A DNA stretch of 50,540 bases from Planctomycetaceae bacterium (GTDB lineage Bacteria > Planctomycetota > Planctomycetia > Planctomycetales > Planctomycetaceae), in NCBI GenBank assembly GCA_018699955.1, contig JABISG010000001.1:1-50540 (forward strand), written 5' to 3'. A program made the position numbers and the translations under genes. The notes below the pieces were generated by a model. The model saw nothing but the letters and a program-made list of their open reading frames with translations. It was not told the origin of the DNA and did not search any database. Shown piece by piece: positions 36,914 through 45,082 of this stretch. How positions within the stretch are numbered: the first letter of the stretch is position 1; each line of letters begins with the position of its first letter.

Positions 36914-38856
36914 TAGGGGTTGCTCAAAATCGCGCCGCAGGCTTCAAAGTGTCGCCTCTGTTCGCGTGAGTATCGTGCGCCGCGGAGATCGACGAGATAG
37001 AAGTCAACGTTGTCGATCTTGGCCTCGCGCAAATCGGCACCGCAAAGGTTGGCCTTGCGGATTGCCTCGGGCGACGTATAGTGCTGCTCATTGTATTCGT
37101 CGGTATAGAAGCCCGTGCGTGTCCCTTCCGACGCAAGGTCACTCTCGACAAGTCCGCTGCGAGATGACCCCATGTGGAAGGTGCTGCCGCGCAGATCGGC
37201 CTCCCGCAGGTTCGCACCTTCCCATCCGATTTCGGCGAGACCGGTATCGCGTAGGTCGGCATCCTGAAAGTCGGCTCGCGGCATGCGCGAACCGGTCAGA
37301 ATGGCTTGGCAGAGTTCGGCCCCATGAAAATCGGCAACAGGCAGTTCGACGAATTCCAGGTTGCAGTGATTCAACTTCGCGTAACGGATCGTCGCCTCTG
37401 TAAGAAGAGTGCGGCTCAGGTCCAGGTTGTTCAGGATGGCCGATTCGAGACAGGCACCGGAAAAGTCAACGCGATCCACGATGGCACGAACAAAGTTGGC
37501 GCCGGTAAGGTCGCACCCCCTGAAATTGGCATCTGTCAAATCAGCGTCGTTGAAGTTGGCCTTCGCGAAACGAGACCACCCGAAGTCACACGCGATCGCC
37601 TCTGCGCAATCGAAATGTGCCTCAGGCGCTTTCATACCGCTCGCAATGGCGTCGTTGAAACACGATCGCGAAAAGTTGGCTTTCTCGGCAGTGGCCTCGT
37701 GCAGATACGACCGGGTGAAGTTGCAGGAAATCGCGCGGGAACTATCGAGGTTGGCACCATTCAGGCTGGACGCGGAAAAGTCGCAACAATTCAATGCCGA
37801 GTGTGAGAGGTCCTTCCCGGGCCAACTGACACCACTGACGAATGCACCGAGTAGCGGGCCGACGCGGTTGTCGTTGGGAGTCCATTGCGGATTGGACGCA
37901 ACCAGAATTGAGACGGCCATCGGGTTGCAGTCGATCAGACGCTGGTGCTGGATCTGTTCGAGCTGTTCGATGGCTACGCCGTCCAACTGGCATGCAATTT
38001 CGCGGATCAACTCGCGCGGGAGAATCCGCTTGAGCCGATCACGAGCACGCATTCCGCCCCTTCCAATCTCACTCACAATTTCTTCCGCAGCGAGCATGTT
38101 GCGAACACATTCGTGACGAATGAGCCGGAACGCGGCATCGCCACATCCGTTTTCCACAAGTTGTTCGACGTGCTCTCGCATGCTCGTCGCTCCGGTCAAC
38201 GCTTCTATCGCGTAGTCCTGGGCGATGGATCTCAATTCTGCATCGGCGAACAGATCGTTAATTTCGCGACGCAGCGCCGTGCGCACGTTGAGAATCGATT
38301 CATCCGCGGCCATTCGGTTCAGCACAATCCGCCACAATTCGGGATTGCCGCGCAGCAGGTTACAGTCGTCGGCTTCGTTTAGCCGCGAGATGACCGATCC
38401 GCAGCGTTCCGGATGAACGGCCAGCAGATACTCGATCCACTCGTCCTGCCGCCACGGTGCCAACCGAAACGCGATTGCCTTCATTGAACGCGGAACCCTG
38501 AAATCAGCCGACGACACCGACCAGATGGCAAACGGACCACAATCGGGCTGTGCAAACAGTTTCTCATCGATGTCTTCATCGGCGTCATCAAGGAAATCAA
38601 TCGGGTCGGCATCGCTTAGAACCAAACGCAGATGCGCCAACGCGGTCGTCTTGCCGACACCGGTACCGCCGACGATCACAGCGGCGCGGCCCCATTCGAG
38701 CAGCCCGGGGCACGACTGCACCGCGTCGTCCAGCGGCAGCACCTCGCCTGTATCCGGCGCGATGACGCGCGGACGAACGATTGCCCGTTGAGGAGACAAC
38801 GTAGAAGGCAAGGTGCAGCCTCGCAGTGCCAGGGGTGGATCAAAACGCCGCCGCAA
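36913..38856 (-). CDS. P-loop NTPase fused to pentapeptide repeats
   Basis: The product has 647 residues from a TTG at 38856. No ATG or GTG lies between it and the Walker A, so the start is uncertain by a few codons. Walker A is VGGTGVGKT (63-70). An acidic PIDFLDDADEDIDE and helical NTPase/sensor-like region follow to ~340. From ~355 to the end are pentapeptide repeats of the A(D/N)LxG type (ANFRGCDLTGANFVRAIVDR, ANLREADLRGSTF, ANLCGADLREAKIDNVDF), forming a right-handed beta-helix. The layout resembles signalling or conflict NTPases with a sensor repeat domain. A 12-bp palindrome lies 39 bases upstream. Confidence 0.8.
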   Translation of the reverse strand: MRRRFDPPLALRGCTLPSTLSPQRAIVRPRVIAPDTGEVLPLDDAVQSCPGLLEWGRAAVIVGGTGVGKTTALAHLRLVLSDADPIDFLDDADEDIDEKLFAQPDCGPFAIWSVSSADFRVPRSMKAIAFRLAPWRQDEWIEYLLAVHPERCGSVISRLNEADDCNLLRGNPELWRIVLNRMAADESILNVRTALRREINDLFADAELRSIAQDYAIEALTGATSMREHVEQLVENGCGDAAFRLIRHECVRNMLAAEEIVSEIGRGGMRARDRLKRILPRELIREIACQLDGVAIEQLEQIQHQRLIDCNPMAVSILVASNPQWTPNDNRVGPLLGAFVSGVSWPGKDLSHSALNCCDFSASSLNGANLDSSRAISCNFTRSYLHEATAEKANFSRSCFNDAIASGMKAPEAHFDCAEAIACDFGWSRFAKANFNDADLTDANFRGCDLTGANFVRAIVDRVDFSGACLESAILNNLDLSRTLLTEATIRYAKLNHCNLEFVELPVADFHGAELCQAILTGSRMPRADFQDADLRDTGLAEIGWEGANLREADLRGSTFHMGSSRSGLVESDLASEGTRTGFYTDEYNEQHYTSPEAIRKANLCGADLREAKIDNVDFYLVDLRGARYSREQRRHFEACGAILSNP

Positions 38857-38894
38857 TTTCTGACGCCATCATTCCATACAAGCGCCAACTAATC

Positions 38895-38906
38895 CACAAT
38901 ATTGTG
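38895..38906. promoter_or_regulatory. Palindromic operator candidate CACAATATTGTG
   Basis: This perfect 12-bp palindrome lies 39 bases upstream of the pentapeptide gene. A partial match (CACAATAT) recurs at 39144-39151 downstream of the nrdJ promoter. CAC and GTG are 6 bases apart, not the 8-10 of an NrdR box, so a different regulator is likely. Confidence 0.4.
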
Positions 38907-39099
38907 TGTCTTTGCAGAATGTTGTTCCGGGAACAGAGATCGCAGCTGTTGCCCGTCGTTTTGCAGCTCCCCCATCCTGCGGGTTCTTCGCCAAATCTTC
39001 ATTTCTCTTTCAAAAAATCTGAACGAATTAAGTCCGGTTCTGTTAGCCCACTTACGTCGATTTTGAGGAACCAAGATCAATTTTTCGGTTGACCTCACC

Positions 39100-39127
39100 T
39101 TGACAATTCAGCTGGCCGACTTATATT
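39100..39127 (+). promoter_or_regulatory. Promoter of nrdJ
   Basis: TTGACA (39100-39105) and TATATT (39122-39127) are separated by 16 bases. This is the best sigma70-type pair in the window. The leader would be about 280 nt. Confidence 0.6.
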
Positions 39128-39415
39128 GACGAACCTTGCGTATCACAATATCTGGTACTCATTAAATCGTATTCCCCAACGGATTGTGGTTGAATTTCGG
39201 CTGACCCTAGCCGATAATAGTATACGGAAACACACACTTCTCGGCGATTTCCCCCTTCAGGCCCGCAGGTTCTGCATGCGCTGAGGTGAATTTGTCGGCA
39301 CCAGCATCGGGCCACCAAACCACAAGCAAACGCTGGTTCGATGCACTCAGTTTTCGACGCTCGACTCTTTCTTAACTCTCAACTTTCGACTCTCAGCAAT
39401 TTTTAGGAGTGCACG

Positions 39416-42388
39416 ATGCACCAACCCACAGGAGCGGCGGACGGACTCGCAGTTAAGGCCAACGGACGGAACGGCCACAAGACAACGGCGGCAACTGCCA
39501 TGAATGTTGAACCTTACTTCTGCCCGACCGATGTCGATCCCTTCGATACCGTCGAATGGGAAGCGCGGACCGCGCAGATTAAAGAAGAGAACGGCGACGT
39601 GCTGTTCGAGCAGACCGATTGCCAGATCCCCGCCGACTGGAGTCCGCTGGCAACCAATGTTGTCGTCAGCAAATATTTCTACGGCGAGCCGGGAACGCCC
39701 GAACGCGAAACCAGCGTGCAACAGGTCATTTACCGCGTTGCCCGCACCATTGCCGACTGGGGTATCGACGATGGTTACTTCGCCTCGGCCGAAGATGGTG
39801 AGAACTTCTATCGCGAGTTGGCCTGGCTCTGCCTGCATCAGCACGGGGCGTTCAATTCACCGGTCTGGTTCAACGTCGGCCTGTACCATCAGTACGGCGT
39901 GAAGGGTTCGCGGGGGAATTACCACTTCGATCCGAAAACCCGCAGCATTCACCGGCCCGAATCGCCCTACGAGTACCCGCAAGGTTCGGCCTGCTTCATT
40001 CAGTCGGTCGATGACAACATGGAAGCCATCATGAGTCTCGCCAAAAGCGAGGCCATGCTGTTCAAGTTCGGCTCGGGAACCGGAACCGATCTCTCCACGC
40101 TCCGCAGCGCTCGCGAGAAACTCTCCGGCGGCGGCGTTCCCTCGGGACCGTTGTCGTTCATGCGTGTCTTCGACCAGATTGCAGCCGTCGTCAAGTCGGG
40201 CGGCAAAACGCGGCGAGCCGCCAAAATGCAGTCGCTGAAAGACTGGCATCCCGACGTACTCGATTTCATTCAGGCGAAGTCAAGGGAAGAGAAGAAAGCC
40301 CGCACGCTCATCGACAGCGGCGAGTACGAGTCGAACTTCAACGGCGAAGCCTACTCGTCCATCATGTTCCAGAATGCCAACCTGTCGGTCCGCCTCAGCG
40401 ACGAGTTCATGCAGGCGGTCATCGATGACGGCAAATGGCAAACACACTGGGTCACCGACCCTGATGAACCCGGCCCGGAATACGATGCTCGTGAACTGAT
40501 GCACGAGATCGCCGAGGGGACATGGTACTGCGGCGATCCCGGTGTGCAGTACGACACGATTATTAACAAATGGCACACCTGCAGCAACAGCGGGCCGATC
40601 AACGCGTCGAACCCCTGCAGCGAGTACATGTTCCTCGACGACACTGCCTGCAACCTCTCCAGCATCAACCTGAAAAAGATGGTGGGAGAAGACGGCACGT
40701 TCAATGTGGAACGCTATCGCCGGGCGGCGTCCATTTTCCTCACAGCACAGGAAATCCTCGTCGATCACGCCAGTTATCCTACGCCGTCCATTGCCGAGAA
40801 CAGCCACATGTACCGGCCGCTCGGTCTTGGCTTCGCCAACCTGGGCAGCTTGTTGATGTCGATGGGCATTCCTTACGACAGCGATGCCGGCCGCGGCATC
40901 TGCGGGGCGCTCACTGCGTTGCTGAACGGGCAGGCGTTTCTCACATCGAGCGAAATCGCTTCCCACCTCGGCCCGTTTGCCGGTTATCGCGAGAACGAGC
41001 AACCCATGCTCGACGTGATGCAGATGCACCGCGATTCGGTTGAACAAATCGACCGCGCGTGTCCTGCCGACTTGCGTGAAGCCGCCCGGCAGGTGTGGAA
41101 CGAATGCCTGCAATCCGGAAGACGGCACGGTTACCGCAACGCGCAGGCCACCGTGCTCGCGCCGACCGGCACCATCGCCTTCATGATGGACTGCGACACC
41201 ACCGGCATCGAGCCGGACATCGCCCTGGTGAAGTACAAGCAACTGGCCGGCGGCGGCATGATGAAAATCGTCAACCGCACCGTGCCTTACGCTTTGGGCA
41301 CACTCGGTTACGACCAGCCCGAAATCGAAGGCATTCTCGATTACATCGAGAAACACGACACCATCGAGGGTGCCCCCGGTTTGAAAGACGAGGATTTGGC
41401 CGTCTTCGATTGTGCCTTCCAGCCAGCCAATGGCACGCGGTCGATTGCGTGGCGGGCACACATCACCATGATGGCGGCCGCCCAACCGTTCCTTTCCGGG
41501 GCGATCTCCAAAACGGTCAACATGCCCGAGGATTCGACCGTCGAGGACATCCAGGAAGCCTACACCGAAGGCTGGAAGCTGGGCCTGAAGGCGCTCGCGA
41601 TTTACCGCGACGGCTCGAAGCAAAGCCAGCCGTTGGGTACCACGAAGGAAGGCGACAAGTCGAAGGCGGGGGCCGGCGAGGTCGAAGGCCGACTCACGCG
41701 ACGCCGCCTTCCCGCAACCCGGCATTCCCTCACCCACAAGTTCTCCGTGGGCGGTCACGAGGGTTACATTACCGTCGGCCTGTTTGAAGATGGACTTCCC
41801 GGCGAGTTGTTCATCACAATGGCGAAAGAGGGCAGCACCATCGGCGGATTGATGGACACCATCGGCACGCTGACTTCGATGTCGCTGCAATACGGCGTGC
41901 CACTCGATGCGTTGGAAAGCAAGTTCGCCCACATGCGGTTCGAGCCGGCCGGATGGACCGGAAACCCCGACATTCCCAACGCCAAAAGTGTGGTCGATTA
42001 CATCTTCCGCTGGCTGGGAATTCAGTTCATCCCCGGTTACCGCGAAGCCAACACACCGCAACGAGAAGCCGCAGCTGAGACGAAATCAGCCGCAGAAGGA
42101 AACGAGGGCGACTCGGCGGAGCCTAACGCCAACACGGCTGCAGACGTCGTCCGCGAACTGACGGCCATCGCATCGGCCGCCGGCAACGGGCAAGGCAGCA
42201 CGACCAACACCCTGACCGGTAACGAACTGCAATTGGCCGAAGACGGCGAGACCCCACAAGTCCGCAGCCAACAGTTCGCCAACTTCCAAGCCGACGCCCC
42301 CGCCTGCGACAACTGCGGGGCGATCACAGTAAGAAACGGCAACTGTTACCTCTGCCACAACTGTGGCAACAGCATGGGCTGCAGTTAA
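39416..42388 (+). CDS. nrdJ: Adenosylcobalamin-dependent ribonucleotide reductase (class II)
   Basis: The product has 990 residues, the size of large class II enzymes. AGGAG lies 6 bases before the ATG. It makes deoxyribonucleotides without oxygen, using adenosylcobalamin as radical source. Motifs are SKYFYGEPGTPERE, KFGSGTGTDLSTLRS, NPCSEYMFLDDTACNLSSINL with the active-site Cys/Glu region, and VLAPTGTIAFMMDCDTTGIEP. The C-terminal Cys-rich tail (Cys964, 967, 977, 980, 983, 989) is zinc-ribbon-like and probably helps re-reduction. An Ala/Glu-rich linker precedes it. A palindrome and a terminator follow. Confidence 0.97.
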   Translation: MHQPTGAADGLAVKANGRNGHKTTAATAMNVEPYFCPTDVDPFDTVEWEARTAQIKEENGDVLFEQTDCQIPADWSPLATNVVVSKYFYGEPGTPERETSVQQVIYRVARTIADWGIDDGYFASAEDGENFYRELAWLCLHQHGAFNSPVWFNVGLYHQYGVKGSRGNYHFDPKTRSIHRPESPYEYPQGSACFIQSVDDNMEAIMSLAKSEAMLFKFGSGTGTDLSTLRSAREKLSGGGVPSGPLSFMRVFDQIAAVVKSGGKTRRAAKMQSLKDWHPDVLDFIQAKSREEKKARTLIDSGEYESNFNGEAYSSIMFQNANLSVRLSDEFMQAVIDDGKWQTHWVTDPDEPGPEYDARELMHEIAEGTWYCGDPGVQYDTIINKWHTCSNSGPINASNPCSEYMFLDDTACNLSSINLKKMVGEDGTFNVERYRRAASIFLTAQEILVDHASYPTPSIAENSHMYRPLGLGFANLGSLLMSMGIPYDSDAGRGICGALTALLNGQAFLTSSEIASHLGPFAGYRENEQPMLDVMQMHRDSVEQIDRACPADLREAARQVWNECLQSGRRHGYRNAQATVLAPTGTIAFMMDCDTTGIEPDIALVKYKQLAGGGMMKIVNRTVPYALGTLGYDQPEIEGILDYIEKHDTIEGAPGLKDEDLAVFDCAFQPANGTRSIAWRAHITMMAAAQPFLSGAISKTVNMPEDSTVEDIQEAYTEGWKLGLKALAIYRDGSKQSQPLGTTKEGDKSKAGAGEVEGRLTRRRLPATRHSLTHKFSVGGHEGYITVGLFEDGLPGELFITMAKEGSTIGGLMDTIGTLTSMSLQYGVPLDALESKFAHMRFEPAGWTGNPDIPNAKSVVDYIFRWLGIQFIPGYREANTPQREAAAETKSAAEGNEGDSAEPNANTAADVVRELTAIASAAGNGQGSTTNTLTGNELQLAEDGETPQVRSQQFANFQADAPACDNCGAITVRNGNCYLCHNCGNSMGCS

Positions 42389-42390
42389 CA

Positions 42391-42413
42391 GCTGCGACTC
42401 AACAAGTCGCAGC
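42391..42413. repeat. Palindrome family A, copy 5
   Basis: This copy is identical to the one at 35913 (arms GCTGCGACT and AGTCGCAGC around CAACA). It starts 2 bases past the nrdJ stop. Confidence 0.75.
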
Positions 42414-42514
42414 CAGGCGATCGGGGGGCGTAAGCCCCCTGGTTTTTGATTTTCGATTCACAACAACCAGATCAGAGGAGCCACGCTGAAGGACTGGCGT
42501 TAGTTCCCCCTCCC

Positions 42515-42549
42515 ACACCCCGGCGGGCCGGAAGCCCCCGGGGTGTTTT
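42515..42549 (+). terminator. Rho-independent terminator after nrdJ
   Basis: Arms ACACCCCGG (42515-42523) and CCGGGGTGT (42538-42546) form a perfect 9-bp stem with a short inner stem in the loop, followed by TTTT. Confidence 0.65.
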
Positions 42550-42566
42550 CTTGATTGGTGTGAGTG

Positions 42567-43568
42567 ATGAAGGGTTCATTCTTCAATGAAGACCGCGAAT
42601 TTCACGAGATAGCGCAGAGGTATCAGCCAAGTTCTTCCCCGGATCAGCTTGTGTACCATTACACGAATTCTTGCGGATTACTCGGAATTTCACAGACACA
42701 GGAGCTTTGGGCCACGCATTTTCAAGATACGAATGATGCGCAGGAAGTCCAATACGGTATTGACCTGACGTTGGCCAACATTGAAGGGAAACTGTCCGGA
42801 AACGATAGTAAACAGCCCGCAGTTTCGCTGGATACCTTTTTCGATGACGTCACGTTGAAACCAAGCGAAGCCCTCCTTCGAGTAGGCGCAGAGACACTTC
42901 GAGACGGGAGACTCTTCACCGAATTCTACGAACTATACTTGACCTGCTTTTCTCTTAATGGAAATTCGCTCAGTCAGTGGAGAGCGTACGCTGATGATGC
43001 TCGCGGATTTGCGATCGGGCTCCCTTCGAGCAATCTTCGAAATCTGCCGAACGGTTTTGATCTCGGCGCCGATTCCCTGGATCTCCTAGACGTTGTCTAT
43101 GAACCGGAAATACAGAATCGATTAATCGATGAAGTGATTCTGATGGTTACAAGTCGCTGTGATGCGGCTGCCGAGAAAATCGAATCATCGGAACGAAAGC
43201 GATTCCTCATTGATTTCAACAGCTATCTCGTTTCCTGCGTAATCAGAATTGCAGTCCATCTGAAACATCCTGGCTTCCATGAAGAACAGGAGCGACGTCT
43301 TATCTATGCGAAGAAAATGAACACATCCAATGACGAAGCAGCCCCCAATTTGGTGCGAACCAGGGCATCAAGCAGTGGTTTGATTCGTTTTCTTCCGCTT
43401 TCGATTCGAGATGGAGCAGGCAGGGTTCCTATTGAAGAAATCATCATTGGCCCAAAGGCAGAGTCGGGGCAAGCCGCGGAAGGTGCTCAGTACGAAGTTA
43501 AGAATCTGTTTACACAGAACGAACAGCAGATTCCACCATTCATCCCATCTGGGATTCCTTACCGCTGA
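42567..43568 (+). CDS. DUF2971 protein
   Basis: The product has 333 residues from the ATG at 42567 (a GTG one codon earlier is possible). It has the DUF2971 marks: LVYHYTNSCGLLGISQTQELWATHFQDTNDAQEVQ near the start and LSQWRAYADDARGFAIGL in the middle. The family is uncharacterised and often found in mobile or defence regions. Codon use looks less GC-rich than nrdJ, which fits a gene acquired later. It follows the nrdJ terminator and precedes a toxin-antitoxin pair. Confidence 0.8.
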   Translation: MKGSFFNEDREFHEIAQRYQPSSSPDQLVYHYTNSCGLLGISQTQELWATHFQDTNDAQEVQYGIDLTLANIEGKLSGNDSKQPAVSLDTFFDDVTLKPSEALLRVGAETLRDGRLFTEFYELYLTCFSLNGNSLSQWRAYADDARGFAIGLPSSNLRNLPNGFDLGADSLDLLDVVYEPEIQNRLIDEVILMVTSRCDAAAEKIESSERKRFLIDFNSYLVSCVIRIAVHLKHPGFHEEQERRLIYAKKMNTSNDEAAPNLVRTRASSSGLIRFLPLSIRDGAGRVPIEEIIIGPKAESGQAAEGAQYEVKNLFTQNEQQIPPFIPSGIPYR

Positions 43569-43622
43569 ATCGGCCATAGGCGGGTTATGCGCCATTTGCG
43601 ATTCCCCCTGCAACAATTGGCG

Positions 43623-43631
43623 TGGTATAAT
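43623..43631 (+). promoter_or_regulatory. Extended -10 promoter of the antitoxin gene
   Basis: TG-G-TATAAT (TATAAT at 43626-43631) ends 6 bases before the antitoxin ATG at 43638. Initiation would fall at or next to the ATG, giving a leaderless message. No Shine-Dalgarno is present, which agrees. Confidence 0.55.
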
Positions 43632-43637
43632 CCAAGC

Positions 43638-43892
43638 ATGAACAGACCGGCTCTTACCGACGAACAGGAACGGGCGCTCGACGAACAGGGTGGCATTGTT
43701 GAGGGGGAGTCGTTTGTGATTCTGCGGACGGACGTGTTCCGTGAGTTGCTGGGGTTTGACACTGACGACGAACTGCGGCAGCAGCTGCAGATCGGATTCG
43801 ATCAAGCCGACCGTGGGCAACTTGTCGATTGGGATCCCCAGCGCATCAAGGCGGAAGGCCGGCGGCGACTGCAGCAGCGATCGCACGCATGA
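43638..43892 (+). CDS. Antitoxin of a ParE/RelE-type pair
   Basis: The product has 84 residues from the ATG at 43638. It is acidic and helical (DEQERALDEQGG, LLGFDTDDELRQQLQIGFDQADRGQLVDWDPQRIKAEGRRRLQQ), like the C-terminal toxin-binding half of ParD-type antitoxins, with a short N-terminal strand region for DNA binding. Its stop overlaps the toxin ATG by 4 bases (ATGA), the usual coupled arrangement. The start is probably leaderless. The downstream toxin gene is frameshifted. Confidence 0.7.
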   Translation: MNRPALTDEQERALDEQGGIVEGESFVILRTDVFRELLGFDTDDELRQQLQIGFDQADRGQLVDWDPQRIKAEGRRRLQQRSHA

Positions 43893-44180
43893 CATTGCGA
43901 GTCCGTCTGACCGAACCAGGTTGAGGCTGGTGCTCTGGGCATCTGGCAGTACATCGCTGCCGACAACGAGACCGCTGCCGATCAAGTGATCGATCGCATC
44001 ACGGAAACCTGCGACAAACTGGCCCGCCATCCGCGAATGGGAATCCGGCAGGACCAGTATCGGGCCGGGCTGCGATGCTTCCCAGTCGGGAAGTACGTCA
44101 TCTTCTACCACGTCACCGATGACGCACTGCAAATCTACCGCGTCCTGCACGGTGCCCGACAACTGGAAGACCTGCTCTGA
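43889..44180 (+). pseudogene. ParE/RelE-type toxin, frameshifted
   Basis: From the ATG at 43889 the frame reads MTLRVRLTEPG and stops at 43922. One base later, the +1 frame continues as VEAGALGIWQYIAADNETAADQVIDRI ... CFPVGKYVIFYH ... LHGARQLEDLL to 44180. This is the ParE/RelE fold with the usual WxYIA helix and Gly-Arg end. The break lies around CCAGGTTGAGG (43916-43926), and removing one base there would restore a single ~96-residue toxin. The site does not look like a programmed slip. A toxin mutation while the antitoxin survives is common; a sequencing error is possible. Confidence 0.75.
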
Positions 44181-44210
44181 TGCACCCGATGTCACTGCGA
44201 CCCGAATCAA

Positions 44211-44765
44211 TCATTCGGTGGAGTCGCTGGCGGCTTCCGAACTGCCCTCACCTTTGGGATCATCGGTTTCTGGCTTGGCATTTGGACCGGGTTTTCCGAG
44301 CAACTTTCTGGCTTCTTTGGCGGCTTTGCTCTGCGGGTATTTCTCAATGAGTTTGCCGAGATTTCCAACCAGGGCGGCCAACTCTTTTTTTGCTTTCAGT
44401 TCGGAAGTTTCCTCACGGGCGTCAGCCACGGCGTCTTTCAGCTCTTCGACAGTCATGAGGGCCGCTCGGCTTTGGGCGAGTTGAGTGTACTCATTTCTCA
44501 GTTTCTGCAATTCGGACGGCTCTTGGACAATCCCGGCTAAGGAGTCTGCAAACGGGTCTGAGGATGCAGCCGGCTGATTGCTTGACCGCAGGCTAAATAC
44601 GCTGGAGGGTTCCGCAAATGTCGACTGCACTTCGGTCTGTTGGCCGGAAAAATCACGTCCCTCTTGTGCTGACAGCTGGTTAGCCTCTGGGGGAACCACC
44701 CTCAAAACGAACACCATCAAAACGGCAAGACCAGCGAATCCACCACAGAACAACAACTTTCTCAT
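44211..44765 (-). CDS. Hypothetical signal-anchored coiled-coil protein
   Basis: The product has 184 residues. A hydrophobic N-terminal signal or anchor (LLFCGGFAGLAVLMVFVLRVV) is followed by a Ser/Gln-rich linker, then a coiled-coil region (about 85-150: LQKLRNEYTQLAQSRAALMT, AREETSELKAKKELAALVGN) and a Lys/Pro/Asp-rich tail. The family is not recognised; it is probably a periplasmic structural protein. Confidence 0.65.
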   Translation of the reverse strand: MRKLLFCGGFAGLAVLMVFVLRVVPPEANQLSAQEGRDFSGQQTEVQSTFAEPSSVFSLRSSNQPAASSDPFADSLAGIVQEPSELQKLRNEYTQLAQSRAALMTVEELKDAVADAREETSELKAKKELAALVGNLGKLIEKYPQSKAAKEARKLLGKPGPNAKPETDDPKGEGSSEAASDSTE

Positions 44766-45082
44766 CGTTTCACCCTTTCCATAACGCGATCGGAACCCGT
44801 GACACCTGAAATCATCATTTTTCTCGGGAAACTGTCAATCCCGGTCCTTGTGAGTGACCGTTCGGTTGGGCAAGGCGCAGCCCCCACAGTTTCTGCCGGC
44901 ACACGGTGGTCGCCCACTGTTGTGAGGACGGCGTGGTCTCGTAAAATGGCATAATGTTTTTGCCGGCTCGTGGTGCCAAACTGTTTCGGGGAGTTCCGCG
45001 ACACCGCCGTTTTGACGCGGAATGGAGAAGACGCCAAACTGGTGGTATGAACGCAGCCCTGTTTTTTCCGGATGACTCGCAA
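44766..45082. other. Divergent intergenic region
   Basis: In these 317 bases the frame of the downstream esterase is open from 44954 but does not look coding. A promoter candidate lies at 44920-44947. No other structure was found. Confidence 0.4.
44920..44947 (+). promoter_or_regulatory. Promoter candidate for the exported esterase
   Basis: TTGTGA (44920-44925) and TAAAAT (44942-44947) are separated by 16 bases. This is a modest match. Confidence 0.3.

Larger units (their letters stand above)
38857..39415. other. AT-rich intergenic region upstream of nrdJ
   Basis: No gene is visible in these 559 bases. It contains a 12-bp palindrome (38895-38906), a strong sigma70-like promoter (39100-39127) and a ~280-nt leader to nrdJ. 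It is clearly more AT-rich than its neighbours. Confidence 0.5.

Noticed and set aside
38895..38906. NrdR box controlling nrdJ
   Set aside because: The half-site spacing is too short and there is no second box at a whole-turn distance; it lies over 500 bases from nrdJ.
39325..39350. tRNA T-arm-like GGTTCGATGC
   Set aside because: The flanking 5-base arms do not pair and no acceptor or anticodon arm can be placed.
39200..39415. Cobalamin riboswitch upstream of nrdJ
   Set aside because: I found no B12 box or the expected core order; GGGCCACC alone is not enough.
40280..42061. 593-codon open frame antisense to nrdJ
   Set aside because: It is a shadow of the nrdJ codon pattern with no recognisable domain.
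43916..43926. Programmed +1 frameshift in the toxin
   Set aside because: The P-site Gly tRNA would have to re-pair on GUU, which is poor, and no stimulatory element is seen.
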